Assembly: GCA_040217575.1 (NCBI GenBank) | Contig: JAVJPW010000007.1 | Location: 62,001-126,000, forward strand | DNA: 64,000 bases | Direction: 5' to 3' | Source of the DNA: Pacificispira sp040217575 | GTDB taxonomy: Bacteria > Pseudomonadota > Alphaproteobacteria > UBA8366 > Aestuariispiraceae | Shown: positions 34,371 through 45,700 of the stretch, one piece after another | How positions within the stretch are numbered: position 1 is the stretch's first letter | How the letters are laid out: each line of letters starts with the position of its first letter | Position numbers and translations under genes: made by a program | Notes under the pieces: generated by a model | Databases searched by the model: none | Seen by the model: only the letters and a program-made list of their open reading frames with translations | What the model was told of the DNA's origin: nothing

Positions 34371-36443
34371 ATGCGTGTATCGCATCTCTTGTCGTGGGCC
34401 GCACTTATCGCGGTTAGCTGCTTCGGCGGCCCATTTGACATGCCTGCATTTTCCCAAACTGCACAATCCCCCGAAACGCTCGACGGTCAGGTAGAAACGG
34501 AAGACACATCCGCCGCCGGGTCCGAAGCGATGGACCTGGAAGCGTTCATCGTTCAGACAGTCGAAAACCACGACCGTCTTTTGGGAAGCGAGGCCAGCCT
34601 GACCGCCGCGCAGGAACGGTCGATCGAAAGCCTGGGCGCCTGGTACCCGACGCTGGACTTGACCGCGAACCTGGAACGCTACCGTCTTCAGCGTTCGCAG
34701 ACCCAAAGCACCATTCACCCGGCGCGTGAAGTGACCGCGACCATAACCCAGTTGCTTTGGGATTTCGGATCGACGAATGCAACAATCGAAACATCCCGCC
34801 TGGAACATGTTCAGGCGGAACTCGGCCTGGTCCAGACCCGTCAGGACCTGATCGCAGAGGCGATATCCGCCTATATCAACCTGATCCGAAGCGCCGACGT
34901 CGTATTGTTCGCCCGCCGGTCGGAAGAAAATATTCGTCGTCAGACGGGCCTGGAGGAAGCGCGGATCGAAGCGGGATCGGGCCTGTCCACCGACCTGTTG
35001 CAGGCGAAGACACAACTTGCCGGCGCACAGGCAAGACGGGTCGATTCCGAGGGACAGTTCGAAATCGCGCTCAACCGCTATCGCGCTGTGTTCGGCGATG
35101 TGCCGGGTGACCTGGACGCGCTGCCGGGACTGGACCTGAACCGGGACTATATTCCCGGCAGTCTGGAAGAAGCACTGGAGCTTGCCTATCTGGGCAACCT
35201 AGACCTGCGCCTGACCAGCCTGGATCTGTCTATCGCGCGACAGGCCAGACTGGGCACGATGGCCGATGCGTTCGCGCCGACGTTCGAGCTGATCGGCGAA
35301 CAGACGATGCTGGAAAACGACGGCGGCACCGCCGGTCGGCGCGTCGAACAGTCGATCAAGCTTGAATTAAGCTTCCCGTTCAACCTGGGCTTTACATCCA
35401 TCAATACTCTGCGCGCGGCTCAAGCCGACGTCGTGTCTTCCAGTCGGGCCATGGGCGACCTGGAACTCCAGGTTGAAGAGCGGGTTCGCAATGCCTGGAC
35501 CCAGTTTCAGACCGCCCAGCAGCGTGCGGGTTACCTGTTCGATCAGGCCGGAATCGCACGGGCCTTTCTGGAAGTCGCCGTTCAGGAACGCCAGCTTGGT
35601 CAACGCTCGCTGATCGACGTCCTGTCCGGGGAAACATCGCTCATCAACGCCCAAAGCGATGCAATCGCTGCCGAGGCCGAAGTGTTACTGGCAATCGTCG
35701 AACTGCTGGCCGCCTCAGGCAGCCTAGATTATGGCGTCATCCGCACCGTGGAACGGGCAAACCGCGAAGAGATGCTGGAACCGATCGCTGGCCTTGGCGC
35801 CATCACCGCGCCGGACCCGGTCATGAATCTGCTGGGGCCGATCGGGGAAGACGGCGGCATCCTGGACCCATCCCAGATGCTGGGTACCGGGCAGGGCATA
35901 TCGCCGCCGCCCGGCACAGGTGATGGTCTGGCCCCGCTTCTGGATCCGAATGCACCGCTTGACCCGACCCAAACCCTGGACCCGGGCACAACACAGACGA
36001 CACCGCTGCAACCGTCTCCGGCACCGGACGAACCGCCCGTGTCTTCGCTGGAGCTGGAGGGCGGCGCTGCGAACGATCCGGATGCCCTTCGCAATTCATT
36101 TGAATCCGCGCCCAGCTTCGGCACGGACCCCGTCGAACCCGTCGATCCGCCCCAGACGCCTGCCGATGCCGCACCGATCGAACCGGAAGTGACCCCGCCG
36201 GCCGATTCCACTCAGTTGCCGGGCGGCGCAGCGGAACTCCCATTCCCGAACCCACCAGCGGCGCCGCCGCGCTCGTCCCGGGCACCCGCCGCGGCGGACG
36301 TTCTGACCGGCGGCACGCAGGAACCTGACCAGCCGGAGGCACCGGTATCGGATCAGCCGTCAACCCCCGACGCGTCGCCACCGGTATCCGAACAGCCGAC
36401 GGAGACCGACCTCGACAACCCGCTCTTCGATTGGGCACAATAA
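34371..36443 (+). CDS. TolC-family outer-membrane channel of a type I secretion system, with long Pro-rich tail
   Basis: This 690-residue protein starts with a signal peptide (VSHLLSWAALIAVSCFGGPF, cleaved near AFSQ). Residues about 60-450 form two outer-membrane-efflux repeats of the LapE/TolC type (AQERSIESLGAWYPTLDLTA, LQAKTQLAGAQARRVDSEGQ, LELSFPFNLGFTSINTLRAA). The last 240 residues (from about 455) are low-complexity, rich in Pro, Asp, Ala and Thr, which is unusual for a TolC protein and likely periplasmic. I chose ATG 34371 because AGGAA lies six bases before it; ATG 34365 is too close. It opens the secretion and giant-protein locus. Confidence 0.88.
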   Translation: MRVSHLLSWAALIAVSCFGGPFDMPAFSQTAQSPETLDGQVETEDTSAAGSEAMDLEAFIVQTVENHDRLLGSEASLTAAQERSIESLGAWYPTLDLTANLERYRLQRSQTQSTIHPAREVTATITQLLWDFGSTNATIETSRLEHVQAELGLVQTRQDLIAEAISAYINLIRSADVVLFARRSEENIRRQTGLEEARIEAGSGLSTDLLQAKTQLAGAQARRVDSEGQFEIALNRYRAVFGDVPGDLDALPGLDLNRDYIPGSLEEALELAYLGNLDLRLTSLDLSIARQARLGTMADAFAPTFELIGEQTMLENDGGTAGRRVEQSIKLELSFPFNLGFTSINTLRAAQADVVSSSRAMGDLELQVEERVRNAWTQFQTAQQRAGYLFDQAGIARAFLEVAVQERQLGQRSLIDVLSGETSLINAQSDAIAAEAEVLLAIVELLAASGSLDYGVIRTVERANREEMLEPIAGLGAITAPDPVMNLLGPIGEDGGILDPSQMLGTGQGISPPPGTGDGLAPLLDPNAPLDPTQTLDPGTTQTTPLQPSPAPDEPPVSSLELEGGAANDPDALRNSFESAPSFGTDPVEPVDPPQTPADAAPIEPEVTPPADSTQLPGGAAELPFPNPPAAPPRSSRAPAAADVLTGGTQEPDQPEAPVSDQPSTPDASPPVSEQPTETDLDNPLFDWAQ

Positions 36444-36520
36444 AAATGGATTTTCATTCCTGCGCGGTGCCGGTTGCATTTCGCATGACCATCCGCCAGT
36501 GAGGGGCAAGACTTGCGTCC

Positions 36521-38329
36521 ATGATTGAACTGCTGAACAGACTTCGGCGCAGGCCCGGCCAGTCCGCGATGATGGTTCTGGCGTCGATCCTGATCAATGT
36601 TCTGGGACTGGCTTCTTCGCTTTACGTCATCCAGGTTCTGAACCGCTACGTCTCTCACGGTGTCGATTCCACCCTGATCACGCTTACCGTCGGCGTGGTC
36701 GCGGCGATCATGTTCGAACTCGGCTTTCGCTGGAGCCGTATGCGGCTTGCCGCCAGCGCGTCGGGTGAACCGGACTATAACCTGGGCGTCGGCGCGTTCG
36801 GCGTCCTGACGACGGCAAAACTTGCAGCCCTGGAAAAACTACCGGCCGGTGAACGGCGCGAGGCCCTGGCCGGGATCGAACAGGTCGAAGCCGGATATGC
36901 CGCACCGAACCTGACGGCCTGGCTGGACCTGCCGTTCGCTCTTCTGTACGTGGCAGCGATTTATCTTTTCAGCCCGGTCCTTGCGCTGATCGTGCTGATC
37001 GCGCTGTGCATCGTCGCCGCGATGGGTATTGCAAGCCAAATCGCCCTGCGCCCGCTCGCGTCGAAAATGACCGAACATCAGTCCATCGGCCATGGTCTTA
37101 TCAGCACAACGACGTCAATGGCCGAAAGCGTCCGTGCGTTCGGGGCCGGACAGAAACTGATCGCGGATTGGGCCAACAACCTGTCGGCCGTGCAGGCACT
37201 GCGCCGGCGTCTTGCCCGCCGACAGGGCGTCATTCAGTCGCTGACGCAAAGCACGCAGGGACTGATGAGTGCGGGTGTCATATCGGTAGGCGCAACGCTG
37301 GTGGTAGCCGGCGAGTTGGATGTCGGCATGATGATCGGGGCAAACCTGCTGGCGGCGCGGGCACTGCAGCCCGTGACCCGGTTTGCCCAACTTTCGGAAG
37401 CAATCGTCAAGTCACATCAGGCGGCCGAACGTGCAAAGGCACTAGTAGCCCTGCCCGTGGAACCGGGGGAAGGCGCAGCCCTGCGGGAATATTCCGGCAA
37501 GCTGGAATTTCGCGACATCGCCTATACGCCGCCCGGCGCCCCTGCCCCATTGTTCGAAGATTTCTCCCTGACGCTGAAGCCGGGATCTGTTGTCGCCATT
37601 GTCGGGCGCAACGGGGCGGGCAAGACGACCCTTGCGCGGCTGATCACCGGTCTCATCGACCCGGATCGCGGACAAATTCTGGCCGACGGTGTTGACCTTC
37701 GGCAACTGGTGCCGGGATGGTGGCGCGGCCAGCTGGTCTATCTTCCGCAGGAACCGACCTTTGTGAACGCGACCATCCGCGACAATCTAACGATGATCCG
37801 TGAAGACCTGACGGACGAAGCACTGGAAGCCTTGCTGGAACGCAGCGGCGCCGATCGGTTCGTACACGAAACCGAACATGGCCTGGACACCATGATCACA
37901 CAGAACGGCATGACGCTGGCCCGCGGTGTCAGGCGCCGGCTGGCGGTGGCACGGGCGCTTGCGACGGGCGGACGTCTGGTCGTCTTTGACGAGCCGACCG
38001 AAGGCATGGATGAAGAAGGCGTACGTCAGATCTATGAGACGCTGGTCCAGCTGGCGCGGGCCGGGCGGACAATCCTTGTGTCGTCCCACGACCCGCAGAT
38101 CATTCGCGGCGCGCAAATCCTCATCGACCTGGACAACAAGCCGCGCCCCGCCATCCGCCAGTTGCCGCAGGGCGGCACATCAACTGAATGGCAGGCCGGC
38201 GCCGGGGCGTCTTCGGAGTCCGGTTCATCAAAATCCGCGCCCGTAAAATCGGCGCCGGCGAAACCGGCAAAGGCCGCCGCGGCAAAGAAAGCCGCAGCCA
38301 AAGCCCCTGATCCGAGGGCAGCCGAATGA
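36521..38329 (+). CDS. Type I secretion ABC transporter (permease-ATPase fusion)
   Basis: The 602-residue protein has six membrane helices in its first 300 residues and an ABC ATPase near 330-560. Walker A is GRNGAGKTT (about 362), the Q-loop VYLPQEP, Walker B RLVVFDEPTEGMD (about 487) and the switch His in VSSHDPQ. The signature, normally LSGGQ, reads TLARGVRRRLAVARA, a degenerate form. No C39 peptidase domain precedes it, consistent with an RTX/LapB-like exporter. A Lys/Ala-rich tail (about 565-602) is unusual. Its stop overlaps the HlyD-like start in an ATGA, so the two are translationally coupled. Confidence 0.93.
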   Translation: MIELLNRLRRRPGQSAMMVLASILINVLGLASSLYVIQVLNRYVSHGVDSTLITLTVGVVAAIMFELGFRWSRMRLAASASGEPDYNLGVGAFGVLTTAKLAALEKLPAGERREALAGIEQVEAGYAAPNLTAWLDLPFALLYVAAIYLFSPVLALIVLIALCIVAAMGIASQIALRPLASKMTEHQSIGHGLISTTTSMAESVRAFGAGQKLIADWANNLSAVQALRRRLARRQGVIQSLTQSTQGLMSAGVISVGATLVVAGELDVGMMIGANLLAARALQPVTRFAQLSEAIVKSHQAAERAKALVALPVEPGEGAALREYSGKLEFRDIAYTPPGAPAPLFEDFSLTLKPGSVVAIVGRNGAGKTTLARLITGLIDPDRGQILADGVDLRQLVPGWWRGQLVYLPQEPTFVNATIRDNLTMIREDLTDEALEALLERSGADRFVHETEHGLDTMITQNGMTLARGVRRRLAVARALATGGRLVVFDEPTEGMDEEGVRQIYETLVQLARAGRTILVSSHDPQIIRGAQILIDLDNKPRPAIRQLPQGGTSTEWQAGAGASSESGSSKSAPVKSAPAKPAKAAAAKKAAAKAPDPRAAE

Positions 38330-39621
38330 CGAAAGAGGCACCGGCAGGACCAATCCAGGATTCAGGAAAAGGAACCGTATCCTTTATCCTTTTGTCGGCG
38401 GCCTTCCTGTGCGCGGTCGGCGCCTGGACATGGTACGGGACGCTGGACATCGTCAGTGCCACCATCGGCGAAGTGGTACCGGGTTCCAGGGTTCGCGAAA
38501 TTCAGCATCTGGAAGGGGGGATTGTCGCGGACATTTTGGTCCAGGAACGGGAGGTCGTGTCCGCCGGCCAGGAACTGATCCGTCTGGATCCGACCCAAAT
38601 CGATGCCGAAGTGGCGGAACTGCGTGCGCGCCTGGTGGGATTGCGGATCGAGGTCGCACGCCTGGAAGCTGAGCTTTCCGGCAGCGATACCCCCGCCTTC
38701 CCGGACGACTTGCTGCAAACGGCACCACAACAGATCGAAGCCGCACGCCGGCTGATGGAAACCAGGCGGCGGCGGCTGGCAGCGGAGTTTAATGTCCAGC
38801 GCCAGTTGATCGCCCAACGCGAACAGGAAATCGCCGAAGTCAACGCTCGCCTGTCGACGGCAGAGACGACGCGTGCCTTCCTGGATGAACAGATCGGCAT
38901 TTCCGACACCCTACTGCAGCAGAATATTACCAACCGGATGACACACCTGAATCTTCTGCGGGACCTGGCGGTCCTGGACGGTCAGGTTCAGGAAGACCGC
39001 GCCATCCGGCGGCGTGCCGGCGCCGGCCTGGAAGAAGCCCGGGCGCGCCTGTCGGAAATCGCGGAACGATTTTCGGAAGAAGCCCGCGCGCAATTGAGCC
39101 AGGCAAACCGCGAGCTTGAGGAATTGAGCGAACGCCTTCGCAAGTTCGAAGACAGCCAGGCAAGGATGGTCATCCGTTCGCCGGTGGCGGGTACCGTCAA
39201 CACCATTGCCGTCAGCGGTGTCGGCGGCGTCATTGCGCCCGGTGACGTTGTGATGGAAGTCGTGCCACTGGATGACACACTGGTCGTCGATGCCCGTCTG
39301 CCGTTGGAGGATATTGGATTCGTTCGACCCGGTCTGCCGGTTCAGCTTACGCTAACCTCTTCCGATGCAAGCCGTTTCGGGAACCTGGACGGTACCGTCG
39401 TCGGCGTCAGTCCGGACGCGCTTCTGGATGAAGAAGGCGTCCCTTACTATTCCGTACGCATCGAACCGATTGAACAAAGTTTTCATGACGGAAGCCTGGA
39501 ATACCGGCTTTACCCGGGTATGCGCGTCGCCAGCAGCATCATCATCGGCGAACGCCGTATCGCCCAATATATTCTGGACCCTTACGTCAGTGCGATGCGC
39601 GCCACGATGCGGGAACGTTAA
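38326..39621 (+). CDS. HlyD-family membrane fusion protein of the type I secretion system
   Basis: The 431-residue adaptor has one N-terminal membrane helix (about 20-42: FILLSAAFLCAVGAWTWYGT). It is followed by the lipoyl half GSRVREIQHLEGGIVADILV, a long coiled coil (about 95-275) and the closing domains (RMVIRSPVAGTVNTIAVSGV, then VMEVVP). REIQHLEGGIV is characteristic of HlyD/LapC-type proteins that link the ABC exporter to the TolC-like channel. It overlaps the ABC gene by four bases. The giant repeat protein follows after 175 A/T-rich bases and is the likely substrate. Confidence 0.93.
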   Translation: MTKEAPAGPIQDSGKGTVSFILLSAAFLCAVGAWTWYGTLDIVSATIGEVVPGSRVREIQHLEGGIVADILVQEREVVSAGQELIRLDPTQIDAEVAELRARLVGLRIEVARLEAELSGSDTPAFPDDLLQTAPQQIEAARRLMETRRRRLAAEFNVQRQLIAQREQEIAEVNARLSTAETTRAFLDEQIGISDTLLQQNITNRMTHLNLLRDLAVLDGQVQEDRAIRRRAGAGLEEARARLSEIAERFSEEARAQLSQANRELEELSERLRKFEDSQARMVIRSPVAGTVNTIAVSGVGGVIAPGDVVMEVVPLDDTLVVDARLPLEDIGFVRPGLPVQLTLTSSDASRFGNLDGTVVGVSPDALLDEEGVPYYSVRIEPIEQSFHDGSLEYRLYPGMRVASSIIIGERRIAQYILDPYVSAMRATMRER

Positions 39622-39796
39622 CAAAATCTAGAAAAAATTATATACAATTTTAACCAAACACACATTAATTACTGGGAAAATATTAATTAGCCCCCAGATA
39701 TGAGTCGCAATTTTCGCCTAATTTGGGCAAAATGCCTAGGATTCCGAGGCGCGGCAATGGGCAGGTCCGTTCGTTCTTGGGAGAGAGGGAAGAACA
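39622..39796 (+). promoter_or_regulatory. A/T-rich leader of the giant repeat-protein gene
   Basis: This 175-base gap is strikingly A/T-rich against a GC-rich surround. The 8-base element ATTAATTA occurs twice (39664-39671 and 39682-39689), 18 bases apart. It probably holds a separate promoter and binding sites (H-NS-like or response-regulator type) for the downstream gene. GGGAGAGAGGGA before 39797 is a strong ribosome-binding site. Confidence 0.4.
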
Positions 39797-42700
39797 ATGT
39801 CTGACGACATCCAGACCGCAGCCGACGCCGGGTTGTCGGTAAATCTACCGCAAATCACGCTCGAACAGCTTGAAGGCGTGTTGGGCGCGATCTCCTCAGG
39901 CAGGAACCCCGAAGCAGAACTGGATGCAGTGCACCAGTCGATCACACAGCAGATCATCGATCAGGGAGGGGACCCGGGCGCGGCAGACGCAGCGGCAAGC
40001 GCCTTCACATCGACGCTTCAGGAAGAGCTTTTCAACGGCGGACAAACCCTGACCAGTGCGGCCGACTATGCCCAACGATCCATGGGCCGCACCTTCGAAA
40101 CCTACGACCCCTCCACATCCCAGCTTTCCGCGACGGACGCGCTTTTCAACGCGATTGCTTCCGGCGAAGGCATCGAAGAGGCGGTTGCCCGCGCCGTGCG
40201 CGAGATGTCCGAACAAACCGGATCCGACGACAATACTCTGGCGGTTGAACAGGCTTTCCTGGACGAACTGCAGGCGTCCCTCTCCCGCGGTGAATCCCCG
40301 GATCAGGCCATGGCGAATGCCTCCAACGTCGCGCAAAGCACGTCCGATGCGCTGGCCGACGCCACGGTCCCGGTTGAAAACCCCATATTGCAGGCGCTGG
40401 CCGGTGGCGGCGATGTTGACGACGCCATAAATGACGCAATCCAGCAGTCGGGCGGCGATGCGGACGCCTTTGTCGACCAATTGGAAGCATCCCTGGCCGG
40501 CGGTGAAGACGCCGATGATGCGCTGAACACGGCGGGGCAGACTGCGAATGACGTTGCCCAGGCCCGCAGCGACGCGGAAGTTGAACTGAGCGCGGCGGAC
40601 CGATTGGCTCAGGCGCTGGCGAATGGCGACAATGTTGCAGAACAACTGGCGGAAGCCGGGGGCGGCGAAGCATTCGCCAATGCACTGGAAGATGCGCTGG
40701 CGGGCGGGACCGATGCGGGCGCCGCCATGCAGCAGGCCGACCAGGCCCAGCAACAGGAACAGCAGACCGCTGAACAGCAATCGGTTCCGCTGTCCGCGGC
40801 TGACCAATTGGCCGCGTCCCTGGCGTCAGGCCAGGATGTAGACCAGGCGATTGAAAATGCCGGCGGCGGTGATGCGTTCGGCGATGAAATGATCAACCAG
40901 CTTGCAAGCGGAGCCGATGCCGGCGACGCGATGCAGCAGGCGCAGGCTGCGCAACAGACCGCCGATTCCACGGCAGAGCAGCAATCCGTCCCGCTTTCCG
41001 CCGCCGATCAGTTGGCGGCGTCCCTGGCGTCTGGTGAAAACGTCGATCAAGCGATGCAGGACGCGGGTGTCGGCGATGCCGGCGGGGACGAGATGATGAA
41101 TCAGCTCGCCAGCGGAGCCGACGCGGGCGAAGCAATGCAAGAAGCCGCTGCAACCCAGCAAAGCGCAGATGCGACTGCTGAACAGCAGTCGGTTCCGGCC
41201 GACGCTGCGGTCCAGGCCCTGGCGCAGGGCGGCGATGCGGTTAACGATGTCGATGTATCGGGCGCAATTGCCGATGCGACCGGTGAGGTAAACCCGCCGT
41301 CCAACGAAGCGGCCCAGCAGACGCAGACCGCGGAAGCCGGGGGCGAGTCTACCGATGGCGGCGAAACCCAGGCCGCGCCGCAACAACAGGCTGCGGCCGA
41401 ACAGTCCGGCGAATCAGAAACCCAACAGCAGACGGCTGGCGGCGGGTCAGAAGAGTCCGGACAAACCCAGGAACCCCAGCAGACCGCGGCGGCCGAGCCG
41501 GAACAGACCGGCGGCACGCAGGAAGCGGAACAAGGCACGTCAGCCGAAGCAGAGCCGGCCACGACGACTGAAACCGAACAGGCCGAACAGACCCAGGAGC
41601 CGCAGCAGCAGACCGCGGCGGAATCCGAGACCGAGACCGAGACGGAAACACAGACCGCGCAGTCGACCGAGGAAGCCAATCAGGCGCCAGGCGGCGAGGA
41701 AACGACCGAGGATGTTGCCCAGGACGGCCCGACGGAAGAGGGCGTGACCGAAGAAATCCAGACCGCGTCCACCGGACAGTCTGAAGAAGGTCAACAGGGC
41801 GATGCCGAAAATGGGCAACCGGCCCAGGGACAAGGTGAGCAGCAGAACCCGGGCGGCCTTACCGATGCGGAAATTGATGCGCTGGACGATGTCGCGACAG
41901 CCGCCGGCGGCAATGCCGGCGGCGGCAATACCGGCCCATCCGGACCGGCCCCGAATTTCCAGAATTCACTGAACCCCGGTCCTTTCGGCAATACCGGTTC
42001 GACCACGCCGACGGGCGGCACAGGCAGCGGGGGTGCGACGCGCCCCACCCGCGATACTTCCAGCCGGGACAATGACACGACGACGGGCGGTGCGGGTGAC
42101 GATGACATCTTCATCAACACGGCGCCGACCGCCAGCGCCGATTCCGGCGCCGGTCACGAAAATGAGACACTGACCATAAACGTCCTGGCGAACGACAGCG
42201 ACCCCGACGGCGACTCGCTTACGATTTCCAGCGCGACGGTGGAGGCAGGCAAAGGGACCGTCGCCATTTCCGGTGGTACCATCGAGTTTGATCCCGGCGC
42301 GGATTTTGACGACCTGGACGATGGTGACACCGAAGACGTCACCATCACCTATACAGTCAGCGACGGGGCGGGCGGCAGCGCGTCCAGCACGGTTCTGGTA
42401 ACCGTCACAGGCACAAACGATGCACCGGTTGCGGTCATCGATGCCGACAACGTGACCGAAAACGGTAGCGTTCTGGTGGATGTCCTTGCGAACGACACGG
42501 ATGTGGACGGCGACGACAATCCGACCAATTTCACCCTGACGAATGTCAGCGTTCCCGCCGGCCAAGGCACGGTTTCGATCGAAGGAAACCAGGTGCGGTT
42601 CAATCCGGGTGCTGATTTCGAAAGCCTGGATGTCGGCGACACGCAGGTCGTCGCAATCACATATACGATGCAGGATGACAGCGGCGCGGTTTCGACCGGC

Positions 42701-45700
42701 ACGCTTAACATGTCCGTCAATGGTATGAACGACGGCCCGGTAGCCGTCGCCGACACGGCAGGCGGCACGGAAAATCAAGAGCTTACGATCGACGTCCTTG
42801 CCAATGACACGGACATTGACGGTGACGACAGCCCGGCCAATTTCACCGTCACGAACGCCAGCGTCCCGGCCGGCCAGGGCAGCGTCACAATCGTCGGCAA
42901 TCAGGTTGTGTTCAAACCGGGCACGGATTTCGACGATCTGGACGCGGGCGACACGGCAACCGTCACAATTTCGTACGATATGCAGGATGATAGCGGCGCT
43001 GCATCCTCCTCGACGGTTACCGTGACCGTGACGGGGACAAATGACGCGCCGGTTGCGGTCGCGGATACCGGCGGTGTCGGCGAGAACGGTACGCTTCTGG
43101 TCGATGTCTTGGCCAACGATACGGATGTCGATGGCGACGATAACCCGGCCAACTTTACCCTGACGAACGTCAGTGTCCCTGCCGGACAAGGGTCCGTGTC
43201 TATCGAAGGCAATCAGGTCCGGTTCAATCCCGGCACCGATTTTGAGGCGCTGGACGATGGCGACACACAGGTCGTCACCGTGACCTACACCATGCAGGAC
43301 GACAGCGGCGCCACCGCGACCGGGTCATTGGACATCACGGTTTCGGGTGCGAATGACACCCCGACGCTTTCGGTCGGCAGCGGCGATAGCGACACCGGCA
43401 CGGTGAACGAAACCGATGCGACGAATTTGACGACCGCGGGCACCTTGAGCGTGGAAGACGTAGACCCGTCGGACACGGTATCTGTCAGTGTGACGGGGGT
43501 ATCGGCATCCGGACTGACCGCCGACGTCCCGATTCCCAATTTCATCCTGCAATCCATGATGACGGTTGACGCCGGCGACGTCATTGGGGCCGGTGAAACC
43601 ACGGGAACCGTGAACTGGAGCTTCAACAGCGGTCTGGAAGCGTTCGACTTTGTCGGCGAAGGACAAACGCTCAACATCGCCTATACGATCGAGGTATCCG
43701 ACGGAACGACGTCCAGCACGCGAACCGTCACGGTATCCGTCACCGGCAGCAACGATGCGCATATCGTCACCGGCGATATCGACGCCGGCAGTTTCACGGA
43801 CAATGCCGGAACGCAAACGATCGACCTTTTCCAGAATGTCCTGGACATCGACGACAATGCCGCCCCGACGGTTGAAGATCTGGTTGCGTCCAACAGCAAC
43901 GGCGACCGCGCCCTTGTCGAAGGAACGCATTATTCAATCAACGCAAATACGGGCGCCTTGCGAATCTTTACCAGCGCTTTCGATGATCTGGATACCGGCG
44001 ACCCCAGCGAAACGCTGACATTCACGTACAATGTTTCGGACGGCCTTGGGAATTCCATCCCGACCGAAGCGCAGGTTACAATCACGGCGATCAACGATAC
44101 GCCGACCGTTTCCGCGTCCACGAGTTCGACTGTCACCAGTGAAAATTTTGAAGCCGGCGCGGACGGATGGTCCGACCCGACCACCAGCGACCTGGGTACT
44201 TATTCGAGTGCACTGGGAACGTTTGCACAAGGCGGCGCGACGGAGAAGACGTTCAGCATCCCGGACGGTTCAGGCGGCACGACCATCACATTTGATTTCT
44301 ACCGCATGGATACCTGGGATGGCGAAACCTTCACCGTCAGCATTAACGGCACTCCGCATGAAACGGTGTCCTTTAACGGCGGATTGTTTGTCGCACAGGG
44401 GGATTCGGTCGGCTCGTTCGTCGCCCTTGATGACGGAAGCACGAACGTCAACAACCGGCATGGCCCCGATCAGGCGTTCCGGACCACAATTACACTTTCC
44501 GCCGCCGAAATTGCGGCGCTGCCCCTGAATGACACGGGGGGACGCGACCTGACACTTGGGTTCAGTTCCACACTGAACCAGGATGCCAGTGACGAAAGCT
44601 GGGCCGTCGACAACCTGTCGATCACCGCGACCGATGTACCGCTTGGCAGCGGATCGGAGAATACGGAAATTGCCGTCGTCGGCATCAGTGTCGGCGACAA
44701 TGACGGGGAAAACCTGACGGTTACGCTGACCGCCAACGACAATGCCACTGTGACCGCCAACCAGAATGGCGGCGGGGCGAATATCGTGGGCGACGGCACC
44801 GGCATCATGGTGATTTCCGGCAGCGCGGCCGACATCAATACTGCGCTCAACACACTGTCCTATGCGGGCGATACGAATTTCGTCGGGCTTGGGTCCATCG
44901 ATGTCGATGTCTTCGACGGCACGGCGACGCGGTCCACCTCGGTAGCAGTGAACGTCGCTGAAGGGGACGACGCCCCGACGCTGTCCACAGACGCGTCCGG
45001 CGGCAACGTGCTGGATGTGAATGGTGCCAATTCCTATGTCGACCTGCCCCGTGAGGTGATCAACGGCCGCAGCGAAGGCACGATCGAAACCTGGGTGCTC
45101 CTGGACGGAAACACGAACGAGACGATCTTTTCCAACCAGGCGCATGGTCAGAACTCCACCGCACTTCTTCAGGTCGGGCAATTTGGCGGTGAAGAGCGGC
45201 CGGACGGCCAACTGACCTGGCGCCCCTATAACGGCAATACGGAGCTTTCCAGCACGACCACCCTGCAGACCGGGCAATGGTACCACGTTGCCGTCACGTT
45301 CAGCGGTTCCACGGGCACCCTGTATGTAAATGGTGTTGCCGAGGATACGGCTGCCGGAAACTTCGGTATTCCGACCCTGACGTATCCGCATGGGGGCGGT
45401 GCGACCATCGGAAGCATGCATTCCGAAGGCAGCGGTGGCTATGCCCTGGATGGGCAATTGGCGGAATTCCGCATCTGGGACACTATTCGCACACCCACCG
45501 AAATCGCCGACAATATGAACGCGACGCTGGTTGGCGACGAGGCCGGGCTGCGGGCGCTTTATAATTTCTCGGACGATTTCACCGCGGGCGAAACGGTCGC
45601 TGACGCCACCGGAAACTATGACGGCACAGCGGTGAACACTGCGACTGCGGTGGCAAACGATCATCCGGTCGCTTCGTCCGGCCCCGCAGGCGACGAAGAC

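Noticed and set aside
34051..34404. The 118-residue N-terminal extension of the TPR protein frame
   Set aside because: It overlaps the divergent TolC-like start and would place the signal peptide far inside the protein.
40585..43357. A CRISPR array suggested by regular repeats
   Set aside because: The units are 204 and 312 bases, coding, adjacent without spacers, and translate to protein repeats.
44270..45664. A 464-codon minus-strand frame inside the giant repeat gene, and similar frames at 41966-43189 and 48416-49264
   Set aside because: They are antisense to clear repeat and LamG-like domains and change with the repeat structure; they are shadows.
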